Source: Chara braunii
Taxonomy: Eukaryota; Streptophyta; Charophyceae; Charales; Characeae
Length of the DNA stretch: 24,881 nt
Assembly (NCBI GenBank): GCA_003427395.1
Contig: BFEA01000355.1
Coordinates: 1,694,263 to 1,719,143, forward strand
Reading direction: 5' to 3'
The first letter of the stretch is position 1, and every line of letters starts with the position of its first letter. Below the pieces are notes generated by a model. The model was not told the origin of the DNA. It did no database searches and was given only the letters and a program-made list of their open reading frames with translations. A program made the position numbers and the translations under genes. Shown here one piece after another: positions 1-8,850 of this stretch.

Positions 1-524
1 CGTAGCGGACCCACGGCGCCCAACACTGTTTGACGGGCGGCCTGGCCCGTCCTATCGCAGCGGCTAGCCCCACCGCATCTGCCTCCAACAGTCAGCGCCT
101 TCCTAGTCTGCTACCCCGCTGCACTGAAACAGCACTCCTGCATGACTTCCGTAGGAGTCAATACACAGTCGGGCGCCACTCCTTGCTTTATTCTTTCCGA
201 AACTTCGTTAGTCCCCCCCCCCTTTTTCCACCTGCCTTATGCCTGAGTCCACCGAAACAGCTCGAGCTATCCTGAGGAAACTTCGGGGGGGGCCTGCTAC
301 TAAACGGATCGACTAGTCTTTCGTCCCGACTGTAGCGCCCGGGCCTATCCCGCCCAGGAACACCTTACCTCTACGGGGTCCCAAAGGGCATGCTCCCACT
401 CAAACCGTATCCCCTTCCGTAAACAAATGCTACGAGCGGGCGGGACTACTCTCCACTGTGAGCTCCACCCTACCCATCTCTCATAGCAAGTTACGGGGCC
501 GGGTCTACCTTCTGCCCAAGCGTG

Positions 525-575
525 GGCCTTCGTAAGAACGGTCCCACGCAGATCCTTTGTGGTAGTAACAAAACA
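525..575 (+). repeat. Degenerate duplicated segment, copy 1
   Basis: Starts with TGGGCCTT and ends with CCTTTGTGGTAGTAACAAA. It matches 1272-1320 in order and spacing, with one mismatch in the 19-base right end. The two copies lie about 750 bp apart, so a larger, mostly eroded tandem duplication is possible. Confidence 0.5.
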
Positions 576-1271
576 TTTCAACTAAGAACTTTAAGCCTGA
601 GACGGAGGAAAACCCTGTGGGCATACCCAAGCTGCCCGTGGCTCTGCTCAGCGCGGCGCCTAGCGCCATAGCCACGCCAGTCTTGTCTGTATCATTCCAA
701 TTTTAACGGATGTCCCGAAGGACACAGCCTGGGCCGAGGGGTCAATCAGCCCTGGCCCTCAGGCAATTTGGAATATTTGGTCTTACTCATCAAGGCCCAT
801 CATCTGGGTTTAAACACGGTCTGTATTTCAACAGTTCAATGGTGTACCCAGTCAGCTAGGGTCTTGGGTCTGTCACACCCCTACCGCGCCGCGTCCCAAG
901 ACCGAACGGTATCGCACTTCCAGCGCGGCCCTATCTCAGCCCCGGTACTACGTTCGAAGTGGGATGCGCACAGGGAGGAAAATGACAAAAGGTATAAGAA
1001 AAATAAAGGCTTAATAAATAAATAAAAACCAAAAAAAAAGCGGGAGGAACTACAAATACCTCGCCTCCCCCGTGGGGCGTGTCCGCCGTCGGGCTGTTAG
1101 ATTAGTCTTTCCCCCCCCTTATACGCAGCTGGTCACTGCTCGGCAGGCCGTCACCACAACCCCCTCAGGGTTGTTCGAAGCCCACCACCCCTTCGGGCTT
1201 CCACTGGCCAGACTCCCCTTCAAACAGCTGGCTACGGTACTAAAGGCTCGGCCTGCCGTAAGGCGCGAGCA

Positions 1272-1320
1272 TGGGCCTTAGCGGACTGGGTCCAGTACGA
1301 ACCTTTGTGGTAGCAACAAA
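1272..1320 (+). repeat. Degenerate duplicated segment, copy 2
   Basis: Partner of 525-575. It ends with CCTTTGTGGTAGCAACAAA. The middle of the segment is diverged, so only its ends are secure. Confidence 0.5.
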
Positions 1321-2315
1321 TTTTCCCTGTCGTCGTCCGGCGGCCCGCTCGGGGCGTATCGACGTTCTCACAGTGGGAAGCGAGGGAAGCCACGACCACG
1401 GACCCTACGGGCTACGGCCCCCGCAGGCCCTTAAGACAACCATTGCCCCGTGTTCCACCTACGGCACCATGTCCTAATGCAAAATGGGGTGCGGCCGCAG
1501 TGCGGCCACGAAAACAGTTTCTAATTGCACTAAAGGCAATCCCGCGAATACAACACACCCCCACATGATTCCATCGCGGTCTCGCGTCTTTGACCGGGGC
1601 TTGATAAATAAAACAGGAAAAGAGAAAGAGGTCAGCGGGGCTGCTGGCGCCACGCCAGTCCCGCAGGTCAGGCCTGCCGCCGCCCCTGTAAACAAAACCG
1701 AAGGGGATAGCCCTGGCGGCCCTCCATCCTACTGGTTCCTTCCGCAATGCTTCGGTGTAGTTGCTGCGCTGACGCCTTGCCGACCTCGATCCCCGAACCT
1801 CCATAGCGTCAAACCAAAGCCGTAACCTATAGGGCTAAGCCCAGGCCCTGGAACTGAATCCCGCAGAATACCATATAGGCAGTGCGACGCGATGCTTTGG
1901 GCCAACAACCGGCAGCGCGGCTCCCAGTGCCCGCGTCGACTTGTTTATACCATGCCGTAATTGCCCCGCGCGCCATCCTACGACATCCTGCTCACCGCAC
2001 AAAATCGCGCCCTTATTGCAGATGCCGTCGCCGGGGTCGTTTCTCGGCACGCGCGCTCGCCTCAATCAAGCGTACCAATCAACCGAAAAAAATCCCTGAT
2101 TCCTGCTTATATAAATAGATATTAATAATACCTTTAAACAAACAACCGATGATCAACAGCAGATAGGAATCACGCGTGCCTTAAACCTGCGCGCCCACAC
2201 ACTCTCTACGCTAATCAAGCATCCTGTTCAACGTAAATTACAGACGCAGCCGCGCCTAGCGCGGTATACTTAAACTCTAGACCAAAACCATTTCCTGTTA
2301 CTTGCAAAAACCAGG

Positions 2316-2341
2316 GCGGATACCCTTGTAAGGGTATTCGC
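2316..2341. repeat. Perfect stem-loop, left member of a pair
   Basis: The 5' arm GCGGATACCCTT (2316-2327) pairs with the 3' arm AAGGGTATTCGC (2330-2341) around the two-base loop GT, giving 12 pairs with one G-T wobble. The inner 18 bases are the palindrome-like ATACCCTT-GT-AAGGGTAT. A stem-loop with the same inner sequence, in inverse orientation judged by the loop, sits at 6695-6720. The two bracket the AT-rich gag-bearing block. Confidence 0.8.
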
Positions 2342-2424
2342 ACCGACATCGTCACCTATTATCTTAAATAGGTATAAGTGGGGTTGTCTTGCTAACCTTA
2401 ATAGGTTCAGTGAGGTGCAAGCGC

Positions 2425-2436
2425 TGGAATCAGAGA
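2425..2436 (+). promoter_or_regulatory. Possible primer binding site (initiator-Met tRNA type)
   Basis: TGGAATCAGAGA matches 10 of 12 bases of the usual LTR-retrotransposon primer binding site TGGTATCAGAGC. It lies upstream of the gag-like ORF in the right order. A CA dinucleotide at 2418-2419 could be the end of a 5' LTR. No matching 3' LTR was recognised, so this may be coincidence. Confidence 0.25.
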
Positions 2437-3109
2437 GGGTTGTGGTGAGGCTTGATCTTTAGAGCGGGGCTCAGGAATCAAGATGTTATCTTATGAGGAT
2501 TACACCACCCCTCTGTAGTATATGCTTCGCTTAAGAGTTGAAGGGGTAACAATTGTATCATCTTATTTAATCATTGCTAAACCTTATTTTTGCCTTATAG
2601 AGTATGAGGTATTGTTGAAGATTACCTTGTTATATAACTGGAAGTTGAGTTGGCTTCATGTTGTTGTTTATAAAGTTTACTGTGCCCCTCAGTTATAACC
2701 CTTGCCGATAAGTTGTGCTTATTGTGTGATTGCTGCTCTGAGTATATGTTATTTATCATGGGTTGTACCGCATTTTGGATTCATGTTTGGAGTATCCACC
2801 TATGGGGCATATGTATGTTGTGTCCTTCCTTGATAATAAAAACCATAAGTGGTTAATGCCTGAGCTATAATTTGAAGGACTTATTTGTGAATATTTATGT
2901 CTTATTTCAGATGGATAATTGTTTAAAAACTCTCTTCGGTAATGCCGTTGATCTGAATAAAATTGTTATATGCGTTTTCACAATGAAGAGGACATATTTT
3001 AGTAGGGATATAGTCTGCATTAGATTCATTTACGTGACTTCCTTCGAACCTTGACCCTAAGGCCGCTCGTTATCTTGTTCAACAGGTGAAGGGGTCGAGG
3101 GAGCTCGAG

Positions 3110-4168
3110 ATGGAGGGTTCTCAAGAAAAGATTGGGGCCGAGGAACTCGCTTCTTTGTTGGAACGACGAGATTGGGAGCGAGACAACCTGCCCAAGGTTG
3201 AGATAAACTTCTTCAAAGGCGATCATGTTTCTGACTTTCTCGACAAGTTTGAACAGATAGCGTCCCACTGCAAATGGAATGAGGAACAAATGCTGAAAGA
3301 AGTGATAAAGTATAATCATATAGGCTTGAAGGACGAAGTAGGTGGATTGGTTAGAAGAGCAGGGTTGTCATGGAGGAAGTTTTATGATGACATGTGGAAT
3401 AAATATCGGTTAGGTGAGGAACAGCTGACCAAAGATGATCTCGAGAAGATGGAACGGTATAATTATAGGTCTGTAGGACACTTCTTTATGGAATATGAGC
3501 GCGCATCACGCAAGGTGTGGGCGTTGTCTGAATACGACAAGTGTTTTGTCTTCCTCATGAACTTCACGGATGCAGAGCAGCGAGACTTGAGTCGAGGATC
3601 AGAAGGGGGACTAATATGGGATAAGATCCGAGAGAACTTTGAGCAGGGGGATTTCGACCAGTATCTCTGTCATACTCTGCGGGAAGCAAGAAAAAGAAAG
3701 GAGGCGTTGGATAGTGCGAAGAGTGAGTTTGGAAAGTGGCCAAATGACCCTACAGTAGGCACCTCGGATGCTGAGAAGTGTGAATTTCAAAAGGACGCTA
3801 AGGTCGTCAAGCGAAATCATAAATGGAGCAAGGAGAAGAAGGAGGAGCTAGGTAATGAGAGAAAAGGGGTGCAGACCAAAGTAAGGAATGTCGCAACTCA
3901 TATCTGTGAAAGGACGGTTGACGCTCCAAATGAGAAAAGGATAGAGGAGCGAAGGGTTCAAGGAGAAGTTGGTATGACTCTACCATATGCTGTATCTGAT
4001 CCAAAAAAAGGGGGTGACGACACGGGTGCAACGTCAATTGCAAATTGGAAAGGGCGGAAAAATAGCAGGCAGCGAGAACAGTGGTCGAAGGTAGTATGTG
4101 CTTGTTGTGGGAAGACTGGTCATACCCCTCGTAGATGTAAGGTGGCAAGGGAGGGAGTTAAGAGGTGA
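3110..4168 (+). CDS. Gag-like protein with one CCHC zinc knuckle
   Basis: A 352-residue ORF from the first in-frame ATG; the frame is open upstream to the TGA at 3035-3037 but without another ATG. Residues about 25-175 look like a retrotransposon Gag domain: an amphipathic helical region starting near PKVEINFFKGD, rich in W, F and charged residues. Residues about 180-325 are strongly basic and low in complexity. A CCHC zinc knuckle of the form C-x2-C-x4-H-x4-C (CACCGKTGHTPRRC) lies at residues 330-343, nine residues before the stop. This order is typical of Ty3/gypsy-type Gag, which coats element RNA in cytoplasmic particles. No protease, reverse transcriptase or integrase follows within 2.5 kb, in any frame or on either strand. 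It may be a gag-only non-autonomous element, an element that lost pol, or a captured gag gene. The frame has no internal stop, which argues against long neutral decay. Confidence 0.75.
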   Translation: MEGSQEKIGAEELASLLERRDWERDNLPKVEINFFKGDHVSDFLDKFEQIASHCKWNEEQMLKEVIKYNHIGLKDEVGGLVRRAGLSWRKFYDDMWNKYRLGEEQLTKDDLEKMERYNYRSVGHFFMEYERASRKVWALSEYDKCFVFLMNFTDAEQRDLSRGSEGGLIWDKIRENFEQGDFDQYLCHTLREARKRKEALDSAKSEFGKWPNDPTVGTSDAEKCEFQKDAKVVKRNHKWSKEKKEELGNERKGVQTKVRNVATHICERTVDAPNEKRIEERRVQGEVGMTLPYAVSDPKKGGDDTGATSIANWKGRKNSRQREQWSKVVCACCGKTGHTPRRCKVAREGVKR

Positions 4169-5235
4169 GGCCGGTGTGCTTTAGACAAAGGCTTGGTTCC
4201 CCTCAATCGCTACTATCTGTTCATTTTGTTTCGTTCATAGCAAGAGAGAGGTTAGAAAAACGTCAACAGTCTTAAACGACTTATAAATAGATATTAAGTA
4301 GGCTATAACAATGTGAAAAACTCGGTTGCTGGACTGATAAATGATTATCTGGTTATTTTTATTTTTAAGACGGATCTTTAAAGTTTTATGAGACGTACGA
4401 TTAATCTCACATATATTTTTGATTTCAGGTGTGGGATATTACTTCTTGGGATTGTGCGTACGTTCTGGGCTTGACTATCCACTCTTTAATCTGACTCTAG
4501 GTTTTGTTGAATGCAAGTGAAGGCCTTGTAAGAGTCGTTTGTCCGTACACTGACATCCTTTTATTTTTGTCAGAACGATTGGGATCGTTTTGTATATATC
4601 AGCCTCTTATGATTCATAAGGTATATTATACAAGGTCTTTTGTTTTTTTGATTGGGACCTTAAATTGTGATGATTCGAGGCTTGTGAGGATTTAAGACTC
4701 GAGATATTTTGATTTTTCTCCTAAGAACCATCTTGGTATGGGGTTTTTTATTTCCCTTGGTTGCGGGATCGTGCGCGTTCTGGTTGTCATTGGCATTCTC
4801 ACCATTGTGGTCTTGTGGGACTTTCTGTGTTTTATTTAATTAATATAATGAAGTGTGTTTGAACCGAAGTGGGTCCAATGAAGTGAAGAAAGCGTGATTC
4901 TGAGTGAAGGATTTATGGAAGGTTTGAAAAGTCCAAGAAGTTATATAAAGAAAAAGGTTATGCCTGAGGGCGGCCTGAGTGGTTATTGGTTTCATCTGGA
5001 CTTATCTTCAAGCGAAAGGTATTTTAAAAGTTTAGACCATCCATGAGTGGGAGGATGACTGAGAGATTTTTATGGGTGATTCTCCTTCAAGAATGAAAGG
5101 AGTCTTGAAAATTTTATGGAAGGTCCACCCCTGAGTGTCATGGTGGCTTGAAAGGGTTTTTTTTTTTTTTTTTTTTTGTGATGTAAGAGTTTTATCCTTT
5201 GCCAGAATCGACAGCTTTATTCTGTTGGTTCTCAA
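4169..5235. other. AT-rich non-coding region after gag
   Basis: No open frame resembles protease, RT, RNase H or integrase. It holds a TATA-like 16-mer at 4282-4297, shared exactly with 2110-2125, and a 21-base poly-T at 5157-5177. Otherwise I see nothing recognisable. Confidence 0.5.
5157..5177 (-). repeat. Poly-T run (21)
   Basis: Twenty-one T on the plus strand. It could be the A-tail of a reverse-strand retrocopy, but no recognisable body follows. Confidence 0.8.
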
Positions 5236-5582
5236 CTGCCAGTGGGGGTGTCGTCTGCGGCAGGGAAACCCGCCTGATTCTTGGACCCCTTATGTCTGGC
5301 CTTTGGTTGTGAATCACGGGTGGCTTTGTGTGCGGCAGAGGGTAAGGAAAAAACCGCCAGAATCGGCATCCTCGTTTGTTTAAGTCATATGGTAGCTGGT
5401 GGAGGTGTCACCTGAGGCAGGGAAACCCGCCAGATTCAGGTACCCTTCACTTAGTTGTTATATGCTGCGAGCGGTTTACCGCGCGACAGTGATTTCCATG
5501 ATTGAGGAGATTGAACTTTGACTAATTGCCGGTGGGAGTGTCTTCTGCGGCGGAGGAAACCCACCTGATTTTGGGGACCCTC
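5236..5582 (+). repeat. Four dispersed copies of a ~50 bp hairpin-forming repeat
   Basis: Copies at about 5236-5290, 5318-5375 (degenerate), 5395-5447 and 5525-5582 share the order GGTGGRGGTGTC, CTGCGGCAGGG, AAACCCGCC, GATTC and GGACCCTT. The centre folds as GGCAGGG-AAA-CCCGCC with one bulged A. In copy 3, outer arms ACCTGA and TCAGGT add a second perfect 6 bp helix. The spacers between copies differ in length and sequence, so this is not a simple tandem satellite. Function unknown. Confidence 0.65.
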
Positions 5583-6690
5583 CAATCGACTTTAGTTTTG
5601 TTGAAAGTGGCGTCGATAATAAAGTTTATTTGGAAGAAGATTATGAGAATTTGCTCACTAAGCAAAGCCTATGAATAATCTTGACAAAAGGTGTGATGGA
5701 AGTGAAGACCCCTACCCATAAAGGTAGGATTTATAAACAAAAGGGGTGGATTTTAGTTATTTATGAAGATTGGACAATTACCCCAGCCAATCTATGTTTA
5801 TGAGTGACTAAAAGGAGTGATTTTTGTGTGATGGTAGTGATTTGTGGCACAGGGCTTAACGGGGCCCAACCCAAAAACATACATACAGCAAGCTCAATCA
5901 GTCTACCCCTGGCTAGCGGTGATACCTCCATGATGGAGTGACTTTTGAGAAAGAACTGAAACACGGGGTATGAATGAGTTGAGTCGGAATAATCATTGTG
6001 TAAAAAAGGAAAAGATTGAATGAAGACTAAGATTTTATTTTATTTTATTTATTATTATTTTTTTTAATTTTTTTTTTTAATTTTTTTTAAGGGCGATGGC
6101 CTTGAGGTATTATCATCAAACTAACCAGCCCAGGTAAATTCAATCTTGTGTCTAATCTGACAACGATGGCCTTTTCAGCCCAAGGTGGCCTGATATCCTT
6201 AAGGTGGCCTGATAGCCTTCGGGGAATGAAGGTTTTGAATTTAGATTCATCGCTGAGTTTGAAGTTTCGGCTAGTGGTTGGAGAATCTGGGTGCCCGACG
6301 CGATGAAATATCGTTCAAAAAAATCGGAAGTGGTGTAGTCCTGAGTTTGACTTTAAATAATAACTTCCTGTCCGTGATTATAGCGGGTGGAAAGTGGTTT
6401 TATCCGCTTTGTTAAATTAGAGGTTGGAAAGGGTCCATGCTTAGCCGATTAGTCAGCTATTGCAGATGTTTATTTTGATAAGGAATTGAGCGATATTTTT
6501 TACCACTGACTTGTGTCCAATTGTTTTGAGGTATTGAGGCTTGGAGTTGATACGACTTAATGACTGCTTTAATCGAGTTTAGGATTGAGGAAGTTATCAT
6601 ATACTTCCTCTGAGGACTATATTTGGACGATACTCGCCATGATTGTTTGCTGCGACGGGGAAGTCGCTTAATAAGGTCTGGGCAGGCTGT
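5583..6690. other. AT-rich non-coding region
   Basis: No gene recognised. An A/T-rich low-complexity stretch lies at about 6030-6090. A short direct duplication, AGGTGGCCTGATATCCTTA followed by AGGTGGCCTGATAGCCTTC, occupies 6183-6220. Confidence 0.5.
6183..6220 (+). repeat. 19 bp tandem duplication
   Basis: Two adjacent 18-19 base units beginning AGGTGGCCTGATA differ only near their ends. This is a local duplication in otherwise featureless AT-rich DNA. Confidence 0.7.
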
Positions 6691-6694
6691 CGTA

Positions 6695-6720
6695 CCAAAT
6701 ACCCTTACAAGGGTATTTGG
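6695..6720. repeat. Perfect stem-loop, right member of a pair
   Basis: CCAAATACCCTT (6695-6706) pairs perfectly over 12 bp with AAGGGTATTTGG (6709-6720) around the loop AC. The reverse complement has loop GT and shares ATACCCTTGTAAGGGTATT with the stem-loop at 2316-2341. The sequence changes from AT-rich to GC-rich just to its right. Confidence 0.8.
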
Positions 6721-6849
6721 CGTGTTTTCCGCGAGTCACGCGAGTGCGGCCTTGCCCGCCGGACGGCGTAAGCGCGAGAGGAAGCACTAAGTCCTCGTCT
6801 GGGTAAGCAGCGCGCGTGGGGTATTGACGGCGAGGCGCGACCACAAAAT

Positions 6850-6851
<2 letters not shown>

Positions 6852-6885
<34 letters not shown>
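6852..6885 (-). repeat. Poly-T run (34)
   Basis: Thirty-four uninterrupted T. It creates artificial poly-Phe and poly-Lys frames. It is a possible reverse-strand A-tail, with no element body recognised. Confidence 0.85.
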
Positions 6886-6888
<3 letters not shown>

Positions 6889-7018
6889 GCGCCAGGGTTG
6901 CTCCTTCATCATGTTACAGGGGCACCCCGTAGCAGCTGCATCCGTGCTCAAGCCTCCAACGAGGGAACACGTGGCAACTGCACTCATCAACAGGTGCGAT
7001 ACCTGTAGCAGCAGGTGG

Positions 7019-7051
7019 GTGACCACCACCCGGGGGTCAGTCGGTGGTCAC
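7019..7051. repeat. 9 bp perfect hairpin
   Basis: GTGACCACC (7019-7027) and GGTGGTCAC (7043-7051) are perfect complements around a 15-base loop that itself contains ACCC and GGGT. This is the longest wobble-free stem in the GC-rich block. Confidence 0.75.
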
Positions 7052-7639
7052 TGTGCCTCCCCTTCGGTCCCCTCCCCCGATGAGTACCAGTGGGTTCTGT
7101 TCAGTGCCACTCGGGAGGACCAATGGCATATCTCTAGGAAGTGGGCACTAAGGTTGCCCACGGAGTGCTCTCTGACCATAGGCGGGAGGCGGGATGCTAG
7201 GACAAGGCGACGACGGACCGCTGCGGGCCGACTGTCGAACGGGCGTAAGCACAGTCCGGCGGCACGGGCAACCGCGGGTAGAATTGCTAGCGCACCGGGT
7301 TGCCACGGGCAGAGTAGACAGGCAGCGGGGGAGCGCAGCGCAGGAGGGCCGATGGTCGGAGCACGGTGGAACGGTCGTCGCACGAGCGCTAAGGCAGCGG
7401 ACGACAGGCGCTAGTAGAGTGGGGGCGGAGGACCAGTGAGAGAGATAAGGGAAAAATGTGAGTGAACCTGGGCGGGATCTGCGCCAAGGTGCATTCGGGA
7501 GTGGGGCTGAAGATGGCAGAGGCAGATATGGTGGGAGACAAAATTTTGGCTCTCTCTCTTGTTCCTCAGTGAAAGTTGCCGAGAAAAGATGTTAATCAAG
7601 GGGTTTTTACCATTGCGAGTTCAGCGGGAGGGTTAGTTT

Positions 7640-7990
7640 GATAGCTGGTTAGCAAGAGGGGAGATAGGGGAGAAAACTGTTGCGCGGGATATGGAGGAGA
7701 ATGTCGGGAAGAAGAAAAACGGGAGTAAGAAGTTGGTATCTTGCCCGTTTCCTCAACGGAATCAGGCGAGAGAAAATGTTGTTTGAGGGTTTCGGCATAG
7801 GGCGAAGGCAATGGTAGTATTAGTTTGGTCAGAGAGTTAGTGTAGAAGGAGGTAGTATAGAAAAATAGTGCGCGGGAGATGGNGGGAGCGAAGAAAGAGG
7901 AAGGTAGAAAAACAGAGATCTCACCCGTTTCTTAGTAAAAACGGGCGAGGGAGGGCACAAACTTGGGGTTCTCGGGCATGGCGAATACGA
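7640..7990 (+). repeat. Degenerate tandem duplication, ~180-188 bp unit
   Basis: The two units share anchors in the same order: TTAGTTTG, GCGCGGGA (7682 and 7870), a gap, CCCGTTT (7744 and 7924), then GGCGAG and a GGGTT/GGCAT segment. Each contains a short hairpin at the same place with different arms: CCGTT/AACGG (7745-7749/7755-7759) in unit 1 and CCCGTTT/AAACGGG (7924-7930/7939-7945) in unit 2. Confidence 0.6.
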
Positions 7991-8548
7991 TGCAGCCTTT
8001 AGTTTCCGCATTATAGCTTTAGTTTGGAAGGTGCGGGCGTCGTGAGCTGCATGGTGAGATACTTCTAGAAAAGCTGGATGTATCTTTNCATTTTTCAGCG
8101 GGAGATTCACTCTGATTTCGTGCANCCCGTTGGTGGACACAGCGTGAGGGCTAACATGAGGTTGACGACTTACCTGATGCTACTTACCTGATGCTAGTGC
8201 ATTGCATACCACTTGTGTGAAGACGTAGTATGAAGCCCTCCCCCCTTCTTGCATGAGTCTGACTGCTATTGGAGCCAGATGCATGGTGTGGAGAGAGGGA
8301 GACTGAGAGGGGGCAAACGTGCAGCGCACACGTGCCAAGAGATACATACGGGCGAGTTAGTACAAAGAGAAGGATCGAGATGGTGGTGTAAGAGCACGCA
8401 CCTGGTCTTGGTGGCAGCGACATCGTCACGCACTCCGGAATGATGTTGCCGATGTCAGCAGGGAGGTACTGTGGGTTCGTAAGCTGCTCGATTGATGCAT
8501 GTGCAAACATGGGTGGGGGGAGGGGACTGCATATGTGAACCTGAATCC
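7991..8548. other. Non-coding region
   Basis: A 171-residue reverse-strand frame spans part of this stretch but shows no domain and runs through the tRNA-like sequence and the neighbouring repeats, so I treat it as chance. Isolated N bases occur at 8088 and 8125. Nothing else recognised. Confidence 0.5.
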
Positions 8549-8620
8549 GTCTGCTCGGCTCAGTTGGTAAAACATTTGAGTAGCAGTCAGGAACATTTCG
8601 GGCCCGACTCCCTTTTTTTT
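8549..8620 (+). repeat. tRNA-like sequence with A and B boxes (possible SINE head)
   Basis: CGGCTCAGTTGG (8556-8567) fits the RNA polymerase III A box apart from its first base. GGCCCGACTCC (8601-8611) fits the B box GGTTCGANTCC at 9 of 11 positions. The 33-base spacing is normal for a tRNA, and a T10 run follows directly (8613-8622), as a pol III stop would. The acceptor and D stems do not close properly and no anticodon arm is convincing, so this is not a working tRNA gene. It is probably a tRNA-derived SINE head or a decayed tRNA pseudogene. Confidence 0.5.
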
Positions 8621-8778
8621 TTGCCTCACGTATGTGGGCAGCTGTTTTTATAACAGCGAACCACAAGCAACAGCGAACCGCAGTGAACGGCAACGCCAAG
8701 GCGAGGACTTTGCCCGCCGGCTAATACGCTGTTCACCCTGCAGATTTGAAGAGCTGACAGTAAGGGGGTGGGAGTGAG

Positions 8779-8800
8779 TCTGGCCTTTAGTACGGCCAGA
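8779..8800. repeat. 7 bp perfect hairpin next to the GA repeat
   Basis: TCTGGCC (8779-8785) pairs with GGCCAGA (8794-8800) around the loop TTTAGTAC. It directly abuts the GATA/GA microsatellite. Confidence 0.7.
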
Positions 8801-8850
8801 TAGATAGATAGAGAGAGAGAGAGAGAAAGAGAGAGGGAGAGAGAGGGAAA
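8799..8850. repeat. GATA/GA microsatellite
   Basis: Starts as AGATAGATAGATA and continues as an imperfect (GA)n run. It produces spurious Leu/Ser-rich reverse-strand frames. Confidence 0.9.

Larger units (their letters stand above)
1..2095. other. GC-rich non-coding region
   Basis: No reading frame here shows a recognisable protein domain. The short open frames overlap on both strands, are rich in P, R, S and A, and look like chance frames in GC-rich DNA. Homopolymer C runs occur near 213 and 1109. A short duplicated segment (525-575 and 1272-1320) and small perfect inverted repeats are visible, for example GAAGCCC 1177-1183 with GGGCTTC 1195-1201, and AACCC 1158-1162 with GGGTT 1168-1172. 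The composition changes sharply to AT-rich after about 2090. Confidence 0.6.
2096..3109. other. AT-rich non-coding leader region before the gag-like ORF
   Basis: No coding signal. It holds a TATA-like string at 2110-2125, the stem-loop at 2316-2341, two further perfect hairpins (ACCTATT 2354-2360 with AATAGGT 2367-2373; CTTGAT 2451-2456 with ATCAAG 2477-2482) and a weak primer-binding-site-like string at 2425-2436. An in-frame TGA at 3035-3037 closes the gag frame upstream. If the gag ORF belongs to a retroelement, this is its candidate 5' terminal repeat and leader, but no matching 3' repeat was found. Confidence 0.5.
6721..7639. other. GC-rich non-coding region with strong hairpins
   Basis: Open frames on both strands overlap here, and the longest is seeded by a poly-T run. 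They show no domain, so I do not call a gene. Three perfect hairpins stand out: ACAGGT 6990-6995 with ACCTGT 7001-7006; GTGACCACC 7019-7027 with GGTGGTCAC 7043-7051; GTGGGCA 7141-7147 with TGCCCAC 7155-7161. A 34-base poly-T lies at 6852-6885. Confidence 0.55.

Noticed and set aside
2316-2341. Telomere-like repeat
   Set aside because: CCCTT/AAGGG words resemble telomere repeats, but there is no tandem TTTAGGG series, only a palindrome.
2096-4600. Full LTR pair around gag
   Set aside because: Apart from a shared 16-mer and a weak primer-binding-site match, I could not align two terminal repeats.
6824-7414. 196-residue forward frame
   Set aside because: It starts in a poly-T run, overlaps a 111-residue reverse frame, and has Arg/Ala-rich composition without any domain.
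8184-8699. 171-residue reverse-strand frame
   Set aside because: It reads through the tRNA-like sequence and its T10 run, has no domain, and other frames are open over the same stretch.
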